Source of the DNA: Myxococcales bacterium
GTDB lineage: Bacteria; Myxococcota_A; Polyangia; Polyangiales; Ga0077539
Reading direction: 5' to 3'
Assembly: GCA_013298625.1 (NCBI GenBank)
Contig: JAAFIF010000024.1
Span: forward strand, 1 to 64,000
Length of the DNA: 64,000 bases
Shown: piece after piece, positions 35,556 to 45,620 of the stretch
How the letters are laid out: every line of letters begins with the position of its first letter
Numbering within the stretch: the stretch's first letter is position 1
Notes under the pieces: model-generated
Seen by the model: only the letters and a program-made list of their open reading frames with translations
The model's database searches: none
Told to the model about the DNA's origin: nothing
Position numbers and translations under genes: made by a program

Positions 35556-36265
35556 GCTTCGCGCAGCGCTGAGACCATCACCGCGGGGTGGTTGGTGATG
35601 ATCGAGCTCGCGCCGCACTGCGAGAGGGCGCGCGCGAGCGCGGGCTCGTTGACGGTCCACACGTGCACGTCGTAGCCGCACGCGCGCCAGTGACGCAGGC
35701 GCTCTTCGCCCTCGCTCCAATGCGGGTGAATCGCCCTCGGCGCGACGGCGTTGAGCGCGGCGAGCGCGCGGTTCTTCTCGCGCGGGTCCGGGTCGAGCAA
35801 GAGCCCCCGCTCGACGTCCGGCGCGAGCGCGCGCAGCGCGACGAGCACCTTGGGCTCGAAGGACGAGACGATGAACCTGCGGTGTTTCGCCCGCCATTTC
35901 GCTGCGGATCGCGCGACGGCGTGCGCCAGCGCGAGCGGGTCGCCGTCGTCCGCTTTGACCTCGACGTTGACCACCTTGCCCTCGAACACCCTCAGCACGT
36001 CGTCGAGCGAAGGGACGCCCTCACCTCCCCCGAGGTCCTCGCGAGAGAGCGCCCACGCGCTCGAGGTTCGCACCCTGGTGGCGCGGCCCGTGAAGCGCGA
36101 GAGGTCGTGGTCGTGACCGACGACGAGCGTGCCGCAGCGCGCGAGGCGCACGTCGAACTCGCAGCCGTCCGCGCCCTCGGCGATCGCCGCTCGAAAGGAC
36201 GCCATGGTGTTCTCGATCGCCGCGCGGGGCGAGCCTCGGTGCCCGAGGATCCAAGGGATGTTCAT
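35546..36265 (-). CDS. Glycerophosphodiester phosphodiesterase
   Basis: 239 residues, TIM barrel. Hydrolyses glycerophosphodiesters to glycerol-3-phosphate and an alcohol. Motifs: H9-R in LGHRGSPRAAIENTMASF, Glu36 and Asp38 in DGCEFDVRL, His51 in VVGHDHDLSR, then 'VVNVEVKADDGDPL' and the C-terminal 'VHVWTVNEPALARAL'. No signal peptide, so cytoplasmic. Start at 36265 chosen from homology; the frame is open much further upstream only as antisense to other genes. Tail overlaps the M16 gene by 10 bp. Confidence 0.93.
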   Translation of the reverse strand: MNIPWILGHRGSPRAAIENTMASFRAAIAEGADGCEFDVRLARCGTLVVGHDHDLSRFTGRATRVRTSSAWALSREDLGGGEGVPSLDDVLRVFEGKVVNVEVKADDGDPLALAHAVARSAAKWRAKHRRFIVSSFEPKVLVALRALAPDVERGLLLDPDPREKNRALAALNAVAPRAIHPHWSEGEERLRHWRACGYDVHVWTVNEPALARALSQCGASSIITNHPAVMVSALREAQA

Positions 36266-36337
36266 CGCAGGGGCCCGAGAGTATCGCGCGGTTCTTGCTG
36301 CCGCGTCGCTCGGTGTCGTACGAGCAAGGCACCAGAC

Positions 36338-37360
36338 ATGGCACAGTCCGCCGAGAGCCCGCGGGTCCCGCTCGAAGGGCTGCGCTCGATCCGCGCCCAA
36401 CCGAAGGCGATCGACTTTCTTCGGCACGCCCTGTCGTCGGGACGCCTGTCGACCGCGCTGCTCTTCGAGGGCCCCGACGGCGTCGGAAAAGAGCGCTGCG
36501 CCCGCGCCCTCGCCCAGTGCACCGTGTGCTTGAGCCCCCGCGAAGACGGCGACGCCTGCGGCCGCTGCGCCACGTGCCGCGCGGTCGATCACAACACCTA
36601 CGTCGACCTCATGACCCTCGCGAGGGACGTCAACGTCCTCACGCAAGAGCCGCAGTCGGGCAGCGACGCCAAGAGCGAGATCACCGTCGACAAGGTGCGC
36701 GAGCTTCAGCGCGAGCGGCTGATCTACATGCCCCACGGAAGCGCGCGATGGATCATCGTGCGAGACGCGCACGACCTCAACGCGTCCGCGTCCAACTCGC
36801 TGCTCAAGACCCTCGAAGAGCCGCCGGCCAACACGCACTTCGCGCTGATCACGCACAGGCCGAGCGAGCTGCTGGTGACGGTGCGCTCGCGCTGCCAGCG
36901 CGTGCGCTTCGCGCCGCTGCCCACCGAGGATGTCCTGGCGATCCTGCACGAGCACAAGGTGCCCGAGGCGGTCGCGGCGGACGCGGCGAAGTTCGCCGAA
37001 GGCAGCGCCGGAAGAGCCCTCGCCATGGCGGACCCCGAGCTGATGGCCTCGCGCAAGAGCTGGCTCGATCGGCTGCTCGCGGCGCTGCGCGCGGCGCGTC
37101 CCGGGGCCATCGTCGACGTAGCAGAGTCGTTCAGCAAGTTCGCCGAAGGGCAGGACGGCGACGAGGTGCCCGTCGTGCTCACGATGCTCGAGCGGTACTT
37201 TCGCGACGAAGCCCTCGCCAACGTGACCGACGCGCGCAAGGCGATGGTCTTCGCGGCGCGCTCGCAGCTGGTCCGCCAGACGATCACGTCCCTCGACCAG
37301 AACCTCAAGGCGCAGATGGCGATCGAGTCGCTGCTGGTGCGCTTGCGGGACGCGCGCTGA
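36338..37360 (+). CDS. holB: DNA polymerase III delta prime subunit
   Basis: 340 residues. Clamp-loader AAA+ protein: Walker A-like GPDGVGKE (residues 45-52), a four-cysteine zinc module C-T-V-C...C-G-R-C-A-T-C (61-80), sensor-type 'WIIVRDAHDLNASASNSLLK' and 'LEEPPANTHFALITHRPSEL', then 'VRSRCQRVRFAPLP'. Length is normal. About 100 bp upstream of metG and probably in the same holB-metG-tatD operon. Confidence 0.93.
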   Translation: MAQSAESPRVPLEGLRSIRAQPKAIDFLRHALSSGRLSTALLFEGPDGVGKERCARALAQCTVCLSPREDGDACGRCATCRAVDHNTYVDLMTLARDVNVLTQEPQSGSDAKSEITVDKVRELQRERLIYMPHGSARWIIVRDAHDLNASASNSLLKTLEEPPANTHFALITHRPSELLVTVRSRCQRVRFAPLPTEDVLAILHEHKVPEAVAADAAKFAEGSAGRALAMADPELMASRKSWLDRLLAALRAARPGAIVDVAESFSKFAEGQDGDEVPVVLTMLERYFRDEALANVTDARKAMVFAARSQLVRQTITSLDQNLKAQMAIESLLVRLRDAR

Positions 37361-37459
37361 GCGCGCCGCGCGCGGTGAATCGTCGTTGCCAGCGAGTAGC
37401 GCCGGGATTACTCCTCTCGGCTCGCAGATGTCTCTGCGCGCACGGAGCACGACGAACCG

Positions 37460-39493
37460 ATGAAAGACCGCTTCTACGTCACGACGCCGATCTACTACGT
37501 CAACGACGTTCCGCACCTGGGCACCGCGTACACGACGGTGGCCGCGGACGCGTTCGCGAGGCAGCGCGCGCTCCGCGGCATGGCGACCCGGTTTCTCACG
37601 GGCACCGATGAGCACGGGCTCAAGATCGACCGCTCGGCCAAAGAGCGCGGGCAGAGCCCGCAGGCCTTCGTCGACGAGATCTCCGGCGCCTTTCGCAGCG
37701 CGTGGCCCAAGCTCCGCTGCCAGCCCTCGGACTTCATCCGCACCACCGAGCCGCGACACAAGAAGTTCGTTCAAGAGCTCTGGTCCAAGTGCGCCGCCAA
37801 CGGAGACATCTACCAGGGCGAGCACGAGGGCTGGTACTGCGTCTCGTGCGAGCAGTTCTACCCTGAAAAAGACCTCGCCGAAGGCAAGACGTGCCCCACG
37901 CACAAGAAGCCCGTCGAGTGGATGAAAGAGACCGGGTACTTCTTTCGACTCTCGAAATACCAGGACCGCTTGCTCGCGCTCTACGAGCAGCGCCCCGAGT
38001 TCGTGCAGCCCGAAGGCCGCCGCAACGAGGTCGTCACGTTCGTGAAAGAGGGCCTGAAAGACCTCTCGATTTCGCGCACCACTTTTCAATGGGGAGTCCC
38101 GGTCCCCGGCGACGACAAGCACGTCATGTACGTGTGGTTCGACGCGCTCACCAACTACCTCTCGGCCGTGAAGGACTCCGAGCACGCCGCGTTTTGGCCG
38201 CCCAACCTGCAGCTCGTCGGCAAGGACATCGTGCGCTTTCACGCGATCTACTGGCCGGCGTTCTTGATGAGCGCGGGCTACGGCGACGACCTGCTGCCGC
38301 GCACCGTGTTCGCGCACGGGTTTCTCACGATCAACGGGCAGAAGATGGGCAAGTCGCTGCGCAACACCGTCGAGCCCGTGCGCCTCGCCGAGTACTTCGG
38401 CGCCGACGAGCTGCGGTACTTCTTGCTGCGCGAGATCGCGCTCGGCCAAGACGGAGACTTCTCGCACAAGAAGCTCATCTCTCGCATCCGCTCGGACCTC
38501 GCCGCGACGCTGGGCAACCTGCTCAACCGCACGCTGCCCTTCGTCGTGAAGCACTTCGACACGACCGTTCCGTCGCCGGACGCGAGCTTCGACGGCGAGC
38601 GCGAGGCGCACCTGCGCAAGCGCTTCGCAGAGCTCGTCGACGAGGCCAAGACCGCGTGGGATCACTTCGAGCCGCACCGCGCGCTCGAGTGCGCGATCGC
38701 CCTGGCGATCGAGGGCAACGGGTACTTCGACGCGCGCGCCCCGTGGGTGCTCGCCAAGTCGCCCGAGCGCAAGGCAGAGCTCGGCGCGGTCATCTACAAC
38801 GTGCTCGAGGTGCTGCGCGCGTGCACTGTGCTCTTGTGGCCCGCGCTGCCGGACAAGTGCGACGCCCTGCGCGCGCAGCTCGGCCTCGCGGCCTTGCTTC
38901 CGATCGCCGGCGTGGACAAGTGGCCGTCCGAGTGGGGCGGAATGGCGCCGGGCGCGAAGCTCAACCCCGGCGGACCGCTGTTTCGAAACATCACCAAGGA
39001 CGACGAGGCCAAGATCCTCGCGGACTTCGGCGTGACCGACGGAGAGACCAAAGTGACCGACGCGACGACCGCGAAAGCCGCAGAAAAACCCAACGCCCAT
39101 GCCAATCCCGCCGCGACTCCCGCCGCTGCGGCCGCCCCCGCGCCGGTCAGCGCGGATGGCGTGGCCATCATCGGCATCGACGACTTCACCAAGGTCGAGC
39201 TGAAGCTCGGCGAAGTGAAGAGCGCTGAGCGCGTTCCCAAGTCGGACAAGCTGCTCAAGCTGCAGATCGACATCGGCGAAGCCGCAGGGCCGCGGCAGAT
39301 CCTCGCTGGCATCGGCCTCGCGTACAAGCCCGAGGACCTCGTCGGAAAGAAGTTGGTGATCATCGCCAACCTCGCCCCGCGCAAAATGATGGGCCACGAG
39401 TCGCAGGGCATGGTGCTCGCGTGCGGCCCCAGCGAGTCCCTCTCGATCGTGACCATCGAGAAGGACATCCCCGTCGGGACGCGCGTGAAGTGA
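37460..39493 (+). CDS. metG: Methionyl-tRNA synthetase
   Basis: 677 residues. Charges tRNA-Met. HIGH-type motif HLGT (19-22) in 'YYVNDVPHLGTAYTTVAAD', KMSKS-type motif KMGKS (about residue 295), one zinc knuckle C-V-S-C...C-P-T-H (about 130-155), anticodon-binding helical domain, an Ala/Pro linker (about 545-565) and a C-terminal tRNA-binding OB domain ('KVELKLGEVKSAERVPKSDK', 'ANLAPRKMMGHESQGMVLAC') that allows dimerisation. Its stop overlaps the tatD start (TGATG). Confidence 0.97.
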   Translation: MKDRFYVTTPIYYVNDVPHLGTAYTTVAADAFARQRALRGMATRFLTGTDEHGLKIDRSAKERGQSPQAFVDEISGAFRSAWPKLRCQPSDFIRTTEPRHKKFVQELWSKCAANGDIYQGEHEGWYCVSCEQFYPEKDLAEGKTCPTHKKPVEWMKETGYFFRLSKYQDRLLALYEQRPEFVQPEGRRNEVVTFVKEGLKDLSISRTTFQWGVPVPGDDKHVMYVWFDALTNYLSAVKDSEHAAFWPPNLQLVGKDIVRFHAIYWPAFLMSAGYGDDLLPRTVFAHGFLTINGQKMGKSLRNTVEPVRLAEYFGADELRYFLLREIALGQDGDFSHKKLISRIRSDLAATLGNLLNRTLPFVVKHFDTTVPSPDASFDGEREAHLRKRFAELVDEAKTAWDHFEPHRALECAIALAIEGNGYFDARAPWVLAKSPERKAELGAVIYNVLEVLRACTVLLWPALPDKCDALRAQLGLAALLPIAGVDKWPSEWGGMAPGAKLNPGGPLFRNITKDDEAKILADFGVTDGETKVTDATTAKAAEKPNAHANPAATPAAAAAPAPVSADGVAIIGIDDFTKVELKLGEVKSAERVPKSDKLLKLQIDIGEAAGPRQILAGIGLAYKPEDLVGKKLVIIANLAPRKMMGHESQGMVLACGPSESLSIVTIEKDIPVGTRVK

Positions 39494-40296
39494 TGGCCCT
39501 CCCCCTCGTCGACACGCACTGCCACCTCGACTTCGAGGACTTCGGCGCCGAGCGCGGGGCGATCATCGACCGCGGTCGCGCGCAGGGCATTCGCTGGTTC
39601 GTCACCATCGGCTCGGGCCGCGGCGCCGAGAGCGCCGACGCCGCTGTCGCGCTGTCGCACGAGCACGCAGACGTCCTGGCGACGGTCGGAGTGCACCCGC
39701 ACGACGCCAGCGCCGCGACGGACGCCGTGATGACCGCGATGCACAAGCTCGCGCTCGACCCGCGCGTGGTGGCCATCGGCGAGGTGGGCTTGGACTACCA
39801 CTACGACCACTCGCCGAGGGCTGTGCAGCAAGAGGCGTTTCGCGCGTTCGTTCGGCTCGCGCGCGAGGTGCGAAAGCCCATCGTGATCCACACGCGCTCG
39901 GCCCCTGCGGACACGCTGGCGATCCTGCGAGAAGAGCAAGCGCGGGACGTCGGCGGGGTGATCCACTGCTTCACCGAGGACGAGGCGTTCGCCAAGAGCG
40001 CGCTCGACCTGGGCTTCGACATCTCGTTCAGCGGGATCGTCACCTTCAAGAACAGCGAGTCGCTGCGCTCGGTCGCCAAGGTCGTCCCGCACGACAGGCT
40101 CTTGATCGAGACGGACTCCCCCTACCTCGCCCCCATGCCCATGCGCGGAAAGCGCAACGAGCCGAGCTTTCTCCCGCACACGGCGAAGCACCTCGCGGGC
40201 ACGCTCTCGCTCGAAGAAGAGCAGCTGCGTCGGCTCACCACCAACAACGCGATCCGGCGCTTCGGGCTCGACCGCTTCGGCGCGACCGAGGTCTGA
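39493..40296 (+). CDS. tatD: TatD family metal-dependent hydrolase
   Basis: 267 residues. TIM-barrel deoxyribonuclease/hydrolase. Metal ligands: H9-x-H11 in LVDTHCHLDFEDF, Glu in 'AIGEVGLDYHYDHS', His in 'PIVIHTRSA' and 'GVIHCFTEDE', and Asp in 'LLIETDSPYLAP'. The ATG overlaps the metG stop (TGATG), so expression is coupled. Convergent with the small gene at 40303, 6 bp away. Confidence 0.95.
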   Translation: MALPLVDTHCHLDFEDFGAERGAIIDRGRAQGIRWFVTIGSGRGAESADAAVALSHEHADVLATVGVHPHDASAATDAVMTAMHKLALDPRVVAIGEVGLDYHYDHSPRAVQQEAFRAFVRLAREVRKPIVIHTRSAPADTLAILREEQARDVGGVIHCFTEDEAFAKSALDLGFDISFSGIVTFKNSESLRSVAKVVPHDRLLIETDSPYLAPMPMRGKRNEPSFLPHTAKHLAGTLSLEEEQLRRLTTNNAIRRFGLDRFGATEV

Positions 40297-40302
40297 GCGC
40301 GC

Positions 40303-40596
40303 TCAGCGCACGCCCGGCTGGCGCCAGCGCAGCACGCGCCGCGGCCAGGGCTCATCGCTGGCGTGCTTCGCCAGCACTTTGGCGAGCGAGGCGAGTTGCG
40401 CGCGCGCGTCGTCCGGCAGGGACTCTGGCGCGCTGACGATCGTGACGTCGCCGTGGGCGAGTTCGATGGTGACGCTCCACTCGTGCTCGCTGCGGAGCAC
40501 GGCGCACTCGTAGCGAGCGCGATCAGCCTCGGCGTGCGCGAGGACGAACTCGAAGCGCGTGCCGTTCTCGGGCTTGCTGTGACCTGCGGTGGTCAT
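40303..40596 (-). CDS. Small hypothetical protein trailing pyrC
   Basis: 97 residues; the ATG overlaps the pyrC stop by ATGA, so it is the third gene of the guaB-pyrC unit. Sequence: 'RFEFVLAHAEADRARYECAV', 'EWSVTIELAHGDVTIVSAPE', then a short helix ('DDARAQLASLAKVLAKHAS') and 'WPRRVLRWRQ'. It looks like a small alpha/beta domain with no catalytic motif. Family not recognised. Confidence 0.7.
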   Translation of the reverse strand: MTTAGHSKPENGTRFEFVLAHAEADRARYECAVLRSEHEWSVTIELAHGDVTIVSAPESLPDDARAQLASLAKVLAKHASDEPWPRRVLRWRQPGVR

Positions 40597-41873
40597 CGCT
40601 CGAACACCAGCGTTCCGTCGACGATGGTGGCCACGACGCGGCCCTTCACTTTGCGCCCGGTGAACGGCGAGTTCTGGCTCTTGCTCGCAAACGACTCGAC
40701 CGTCCACTCGACGTCCGGGTCGACCACGATGGCGTCCGCGAGCGCGCCTTCGGCCAGCGTCCCGACGGGCAGCCCCACGATGCGCGCGGGCGCGACGGTG
40801 AGCGCCTCGACCATGCGCGAGAGCTTCACCTTTCCGCTCGTCACGAGCTCGAGCATCAGCGGGAGCGCGGTCTCGAGGCCGATCATGCCGTTGGGCGCCT
40901 CGCTGAACTCTGCGTCCTTCTCGCTCGGCGCGTGCGGCGCGTGGTCGGTCGCGATGCAGTCGATGGTCCCGTCGGCGAGCGCCGCGATGAGGGCGTCGCG
41001 GTCCTCTGCTTCGCGCAGCGGCGGGTTGACCTTGCACGCCGTTTGATAACCGAGCACGGATTCATCGGTGAGCGTCAGGTGGTGGGGCGTGACCTCGGCG
41101 GTCGCGCGAATTCCCCTGGATTTTGCCTCACGAACGTAGGCGACCGCGCCCTTGCTCGAGATGTGCGCCACGTGGTAGCGCGCGCGGGTCATCTCGGTCA
41201 GCATCAGGTCTCGCGCGACGATGTGATCCTCGGCGACGCGGGGCCAGCCCTTGAGCCCGAGCCGCGTCGAGATCGCGCCCTCGTGCATCTGCGCGCCTTC
41301 GGTCAAGTGATGATCCTCTGCGTGCTGGATCACCGGAACGTCGAAGGTCCCTGCGTACTCGAGCGCCCTGCGCATCACGCCCGAGTGAAGCACGCACTTG
41401 CCGTCGTCGCTGACCGCGACGCAGCCGCCGTCGCGCATGTCGGCCATCTCGGTGAGCTCTCTTCCGTCGAGCTTGCGGGTGACCGCGCCGATGGGATGAA
41501 AGCGAACGACGCCGACCTCGCGAGCCTTGGCGACCATCATTTCGGTGATGGCGCGGTTGTCGTTGACGGGGTTGGTGTTGGGCATCGCGCAGATCGTGGT
41601 GAACCCGCCGATCGCCGCGGCGCGCGTGCCCGAGCGGATGTCCTCTTTGTACTCGTAGCCCGGCTCGCGCATGTGCGTGTGGATGTCGACCATCCCGGGC
41701 AGGATCCATTTGCCCGTGCAATCGATCACGCGGACGTCGCGCTCGGTCCCGTACGAGCCCGCTGCGCCAGCGCCGACGCGGACGACGCGGCCCTTCTCGA
41801 TGACGACGTCGGCGATGGCGTCCAAGCCGCGAGAGGGGTCGATGACGCGGCCGTTCTTGAGCAGGAGGAGCAT
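40593..41873 (-). CDS. pyrC: Dihydroorotase (class I)
   Basis: 426 residues. Closes carbamoyl aspartate to dihydroorotate in pyrimidine synthesis. Metal site: H65-x-H67 in MVDIHTHMREPG, zinc-bridging Asp likely in 'IREDIRSG'-equivalent 'EYKEDIRSGTRAA', histidines in 'VIQHAEDHHLTEGAQMHEG' and 'HVAHISSKGAV', and the C-terminal Asp in 'IDCIATDHAPHAPSEKD'. All key residues appear present, so this is an active class I enzyme rather than a PyrC-prime pseudoenzyme. 55 bp after guaB on the same strand. Confidence 0.95.
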   Translation of the reverse strand: MLLLLKNGRVIDPSRGLDAIADVVIEKGRVVRVGAGAAGSYGTERDVRVIDCTGKWILPGMVDIHTHMREPGYEYKEDIRSGTRAAAIGGFTTICAMPNTNPVNDNRAITEMMVAKAREVGVVRFHPIGAVTRKLDGRELTEMADMRDGGCVAVSDDGKCVLHSGVMRRALEYAGTFDVPVIQHAEDHHLTEGAQMHEGAISTRLGLKGWPRVAEDHIVARDLMLTEMTRARYHVAHISSKGAVAYVREAKSRGIRATAEVTPHHLTLTDESVLGYQTACKVNPPLREAEDRDALIAALADGTIDCIATDHAPHAPSEKDAEFSEAPNGMIGLETALPLMLELVTSGKVKLSRMVEALTVAPARIVGLPVGTLAEGALADAIVVDPDVEWTVESFASKSQNSPFTGRKVKGRVVATIVDGTLVFER

Positions 41874-41928
41874 GTGAGACGAACTCCGGAGCGCTGAGAA
41901 TTGAGCGGTAGAATGATCGAACGAGCGG

Positions 41929-43560
<1,632 letters not shown>

Positions 43561-43671
43561 TCAGAGCGAAGGCGATGTGGTGAAAGAACGCGCACTCCGC
43601 TTGCAAACGCCCCTGCGCGCCCCGTACTCTTCACGCGTCCGCCTCCCCATCTTTTCGCTGGAGACACACCC

Positions 43672-44523
43672 ATGCGTTCGCCCTGGTTGCTTGGTGCCGC
43701 TGCCCTGATCGCTCTCAATGCCTGTGGACCGCCTCGCGAAGAGCTTCCGACGCGCGATGGTACGGTTCGCACGGACGCTACGGCGGACACGGGCGTTCCT
43801 GGGATGGACGGCGGCGCGGCCTGTCCGACCGGCGCCACGCGATGCGGCACGGACTGTGTGAATTTGCAGACGTCCAACGTGCACTGCGGCGCCTGCAACG
43901 CGCGCTGCACCGCGCCGCAGACCTGCATGGCTGGCCGCTGCATGGGGACCGTGATGTGCACGGGCGGCCAGATGAACTGCGGCGGCACCTGCGTCGACGT
44001 CACCAACAACAACGCCAACTGCGGCGCGTGCGGACGCATGTGCGCAGCGGGCCAGACGTGCTCGATGGGCATGTGCATGGCCGGCGGCTGCGCGGCGCCT
44101 CGCATGATGTGCGGCGCGAGCTGCATCGACGTCCAGACCAACGCCGCCAACTGCGGCCGCTGCGGCAACGCCTGCCCCGCGGGCCAGTCGTGCCAGGCGG
44201 GGACGTGCCGCGCGGGCGCGGGGATGTGCGCTCCCACGTGCACCACGGACACCGACTGCACCACGACCTGCCCGGTGCGCGCAGGCTACCGCTCGCGTTG
44301 CTTCGTCGACGCGATGGATCCCCGCAACAACGTCTGCATCGAAGAGCCCGAAGGAACGGGACCGGTCGACGGTGGCACTGGTTCCGGTGACGGTGGAGCT
44401 TCCGCAGCGTGCAGCACGGGTGGCGTCATGTGCAGCACGGATGCAGAGTGCGAGGCAGCGTGCCCGGCGCTTCTGGGGATCTTGCCGTCCTCGTGCAGCG
44501 GCGGAAGCTGCTCGTACTTCTGA
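43672..44523 (+). CDS. Cys-rich Stig1-repeat lipoprotein
   Basis: 283 residues. Lipobox ALNAC (Cys18), a Thr/Asp/Gly linker, then three eight-cysteine repeats of the same kind as in the 27562-31422 protein ('[18 protein letters not shown]', '[19 protein letters not shown]', '[19 protein letters not shown]'), then a Thr/Cys segment and a Gly/Asp-rich spacer leading to a last Cys-rich module ('[16 protein letters not shown]'). Probably outer-membrane anchored. Divergent from guaB across 273 bp, in which I see no clear motif. Confidence 0.85.
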   Translation: MRSPWLLGAAALIALNACGPPREELPTRDGTVRTDATADTGVPGMDGGAACPTGATRCGTDCVNLQTSNVHCGACNARCTAPQTCMAGRCMGTVMCTGGQMNCGGTCVDVTNNNANCGACGRMCAAGQTCSMGMCMAGGCAAPRMMCGASCIDVQTNAANCGRCGNACPAGQSCQAGTCRAGAGMCAPTCTTDTDCTTTCPVRAGYRSRCFVDAMDPRNNVCIEEPEGTGPVDGGTGSGDGGASAACSTGGVMCSTDAECEAACPALLGILPSSCSGGSCSYF

Positions 44524-44524
44524 G

Positions 44525-44935
44525 CTAGCGCCCGCGCTTCTCGAGCGACGCGACCTGTAGTTCGAGACGCCCGAGTCGTTCTTCAACGGTGAGCGCTTGC
44601 GGGGGTGGTGGATCTGGTGGGGCAGCAGTCGGGAGATCTCCGGCTCGTATCCACTCGTGAAGCTGTTGCGTCGCGGCATCTCCCCGTAGCGATCGGCTGA
44701 GCCGATCGAGCAGCAAGGGCAGCAACACCGCGATCGTGACGTCTTCGTTCGTCTTGAGGTCGAGCACGCGCACGCGCTCGCCCGCGTCGATCCACCGCGC
44801 GATCTCGTCGAGCGCGACGTACGACTTCGATCGCGCGTCGTACATGCGTCGGTTGGGATAGCGACGGACCTCGCGTGGCTCGACGTCGACGCCCGCGCTT
44901 CGATCGCCGTTGGATTCGTTGTAGCTTGCGCGCAT
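44525..44935 (-). CDS. PhaR-like polyhydroxyalkanoate accumulation regulator
   Basis: 136 residues. Residues 22-70 match the PHB/PHA accumulation regulator DNA-binding domain: 'VRRYPNRRMYDARSKSYVAL', 'DEIARWIDAGERVRVLDLKT', 'NEDVT'. In PHA-making bacteria such proteins bind DNA and polymer granules and tune phasin and synthase genes. The C-terminal half is different: a Pro-rich linker and a short coiled coil ('TVEERLGRLELQVASLEKRG'). Its ATG shares CATG with the divergent lipoprotein gene, leaving no untranslated leader unless the real start differs; no alternative in-frame start is present. Confidence 0.82.
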   Translation of the reverse strand: MRASYNESNGDRSAGVDVEPREVRRYPNRRMYDARSKSYVALDEIARWIDAGERVRVLDLKTNEDVTIAVLLPLLLDRLSRSLRGDAATQQLHEWIRAGDLPTAAPPDPPPPQALTVEERLGRLELQVASLEKRGR

Positions 44936-45602
44936 GAGGGCTCTCGCTCGCGTCGCTGCACTGTGTCTCCCCGCGCTCGTCGCGTGCAGCGCAGGGCGGC
45001 AAGCGCCGTTCGACGTGGTTCAGTCCTATCACAGCGCGCTGCGCGAGAGCCGGTACTCCGACGCGTACTCGCTGCTGTCGAGCGACGCGCGCAGGACGCT
45101 GTCCTATGACGACTTCGAGCGAGTCGCGAGGGACAACCCCGACGAGGTCCGCGAGACCGTCCGCTGGCTCGAGCAGGTGGATCCCAACGCGCCCGTCACG
45201 GCGCGACTCGACCTCGGCAACGGCGAGAACGTGCAGCTCGTCGAAGAGGGCGGCGGATGGAGGCTCGACCCCGCGGTGTTGGACTTCTACGGGCAGCGAT
45301 CGCCGAGGCAGTGCGTGCGCTCGTTTACGCGCGCGCTCGATCGCAGACGGTGGGACGTGCTCGTGCGATTCGCGCCGCGGCGCATCGCCGAGAGCCTCAC
45401 CGCGGACCAGCTGCGCGACGCATGGGAGCGCGGGGGCGACGCCGACGACGTGCAGCGTATGCTGACCGCGCTGCGGCAGAGCACCGAGCGCCCCATCGAG
45501 GTGAGCGGTGATCGCGCGACGATGACCTACGGCGTCGGCAATCGCTTCACGATGCAGCTCGTACGCGAAGACGGCGTGTGGAAGGTCGAAGACCCGGACT
45601 GA
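44934..45602 (+). CDS. Lipoprotein, NTF2/DUF4878-like
   Basis: 222 residues. Lipobox LVAC (Cys18). Two similar halves: residues ~25-110 ('DVVQSYHSALRESRYSDAYS', 'LLSSDARRTLSYDDFERVAR', 'VQLVEEGGGWRLD') and ~120-222 ('CVRSFTRALDRRRWDVLVRF', 'LTADQLRDAWERGG', 'MQLVREDGVWKVEDPD'). This is the pattern of DUF4878/NTF2-like cone folds, which often sit in the periplasm. Function unknown. Ends 18 bp from the convergent FG-GAP gene. Confidence 0.8.
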   Translation: MRALARVAALCLPALVACSAGRQAPFDVVQSYHSALRESRYSDAYSLLSSDARRTLSYDDFERVARDNPDEVRETVRWLEQVDPNAPVTARLDLGNGENVQLVEEGGGWRLDPAVLDFYGQRSPRQCVRSFTRALDRRRWDVLVRFAPRRIAESLTADQLRDAWERGGDADDVQRMLTALRQSTERPIEVSGDRATMTYGVGNRFTMQLVREDGVWKVEDPD

Positions 45603-45620
45603 ACGCGTCCGAGCGAAGCG

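Noticed and set aside
40593..41873. Inactive dihydroorotase-like subunit (PyrC-prime)
   Set aside because: The HxH, further His and DHAPH metal-site residues are all present, consistent with an active enzyme.
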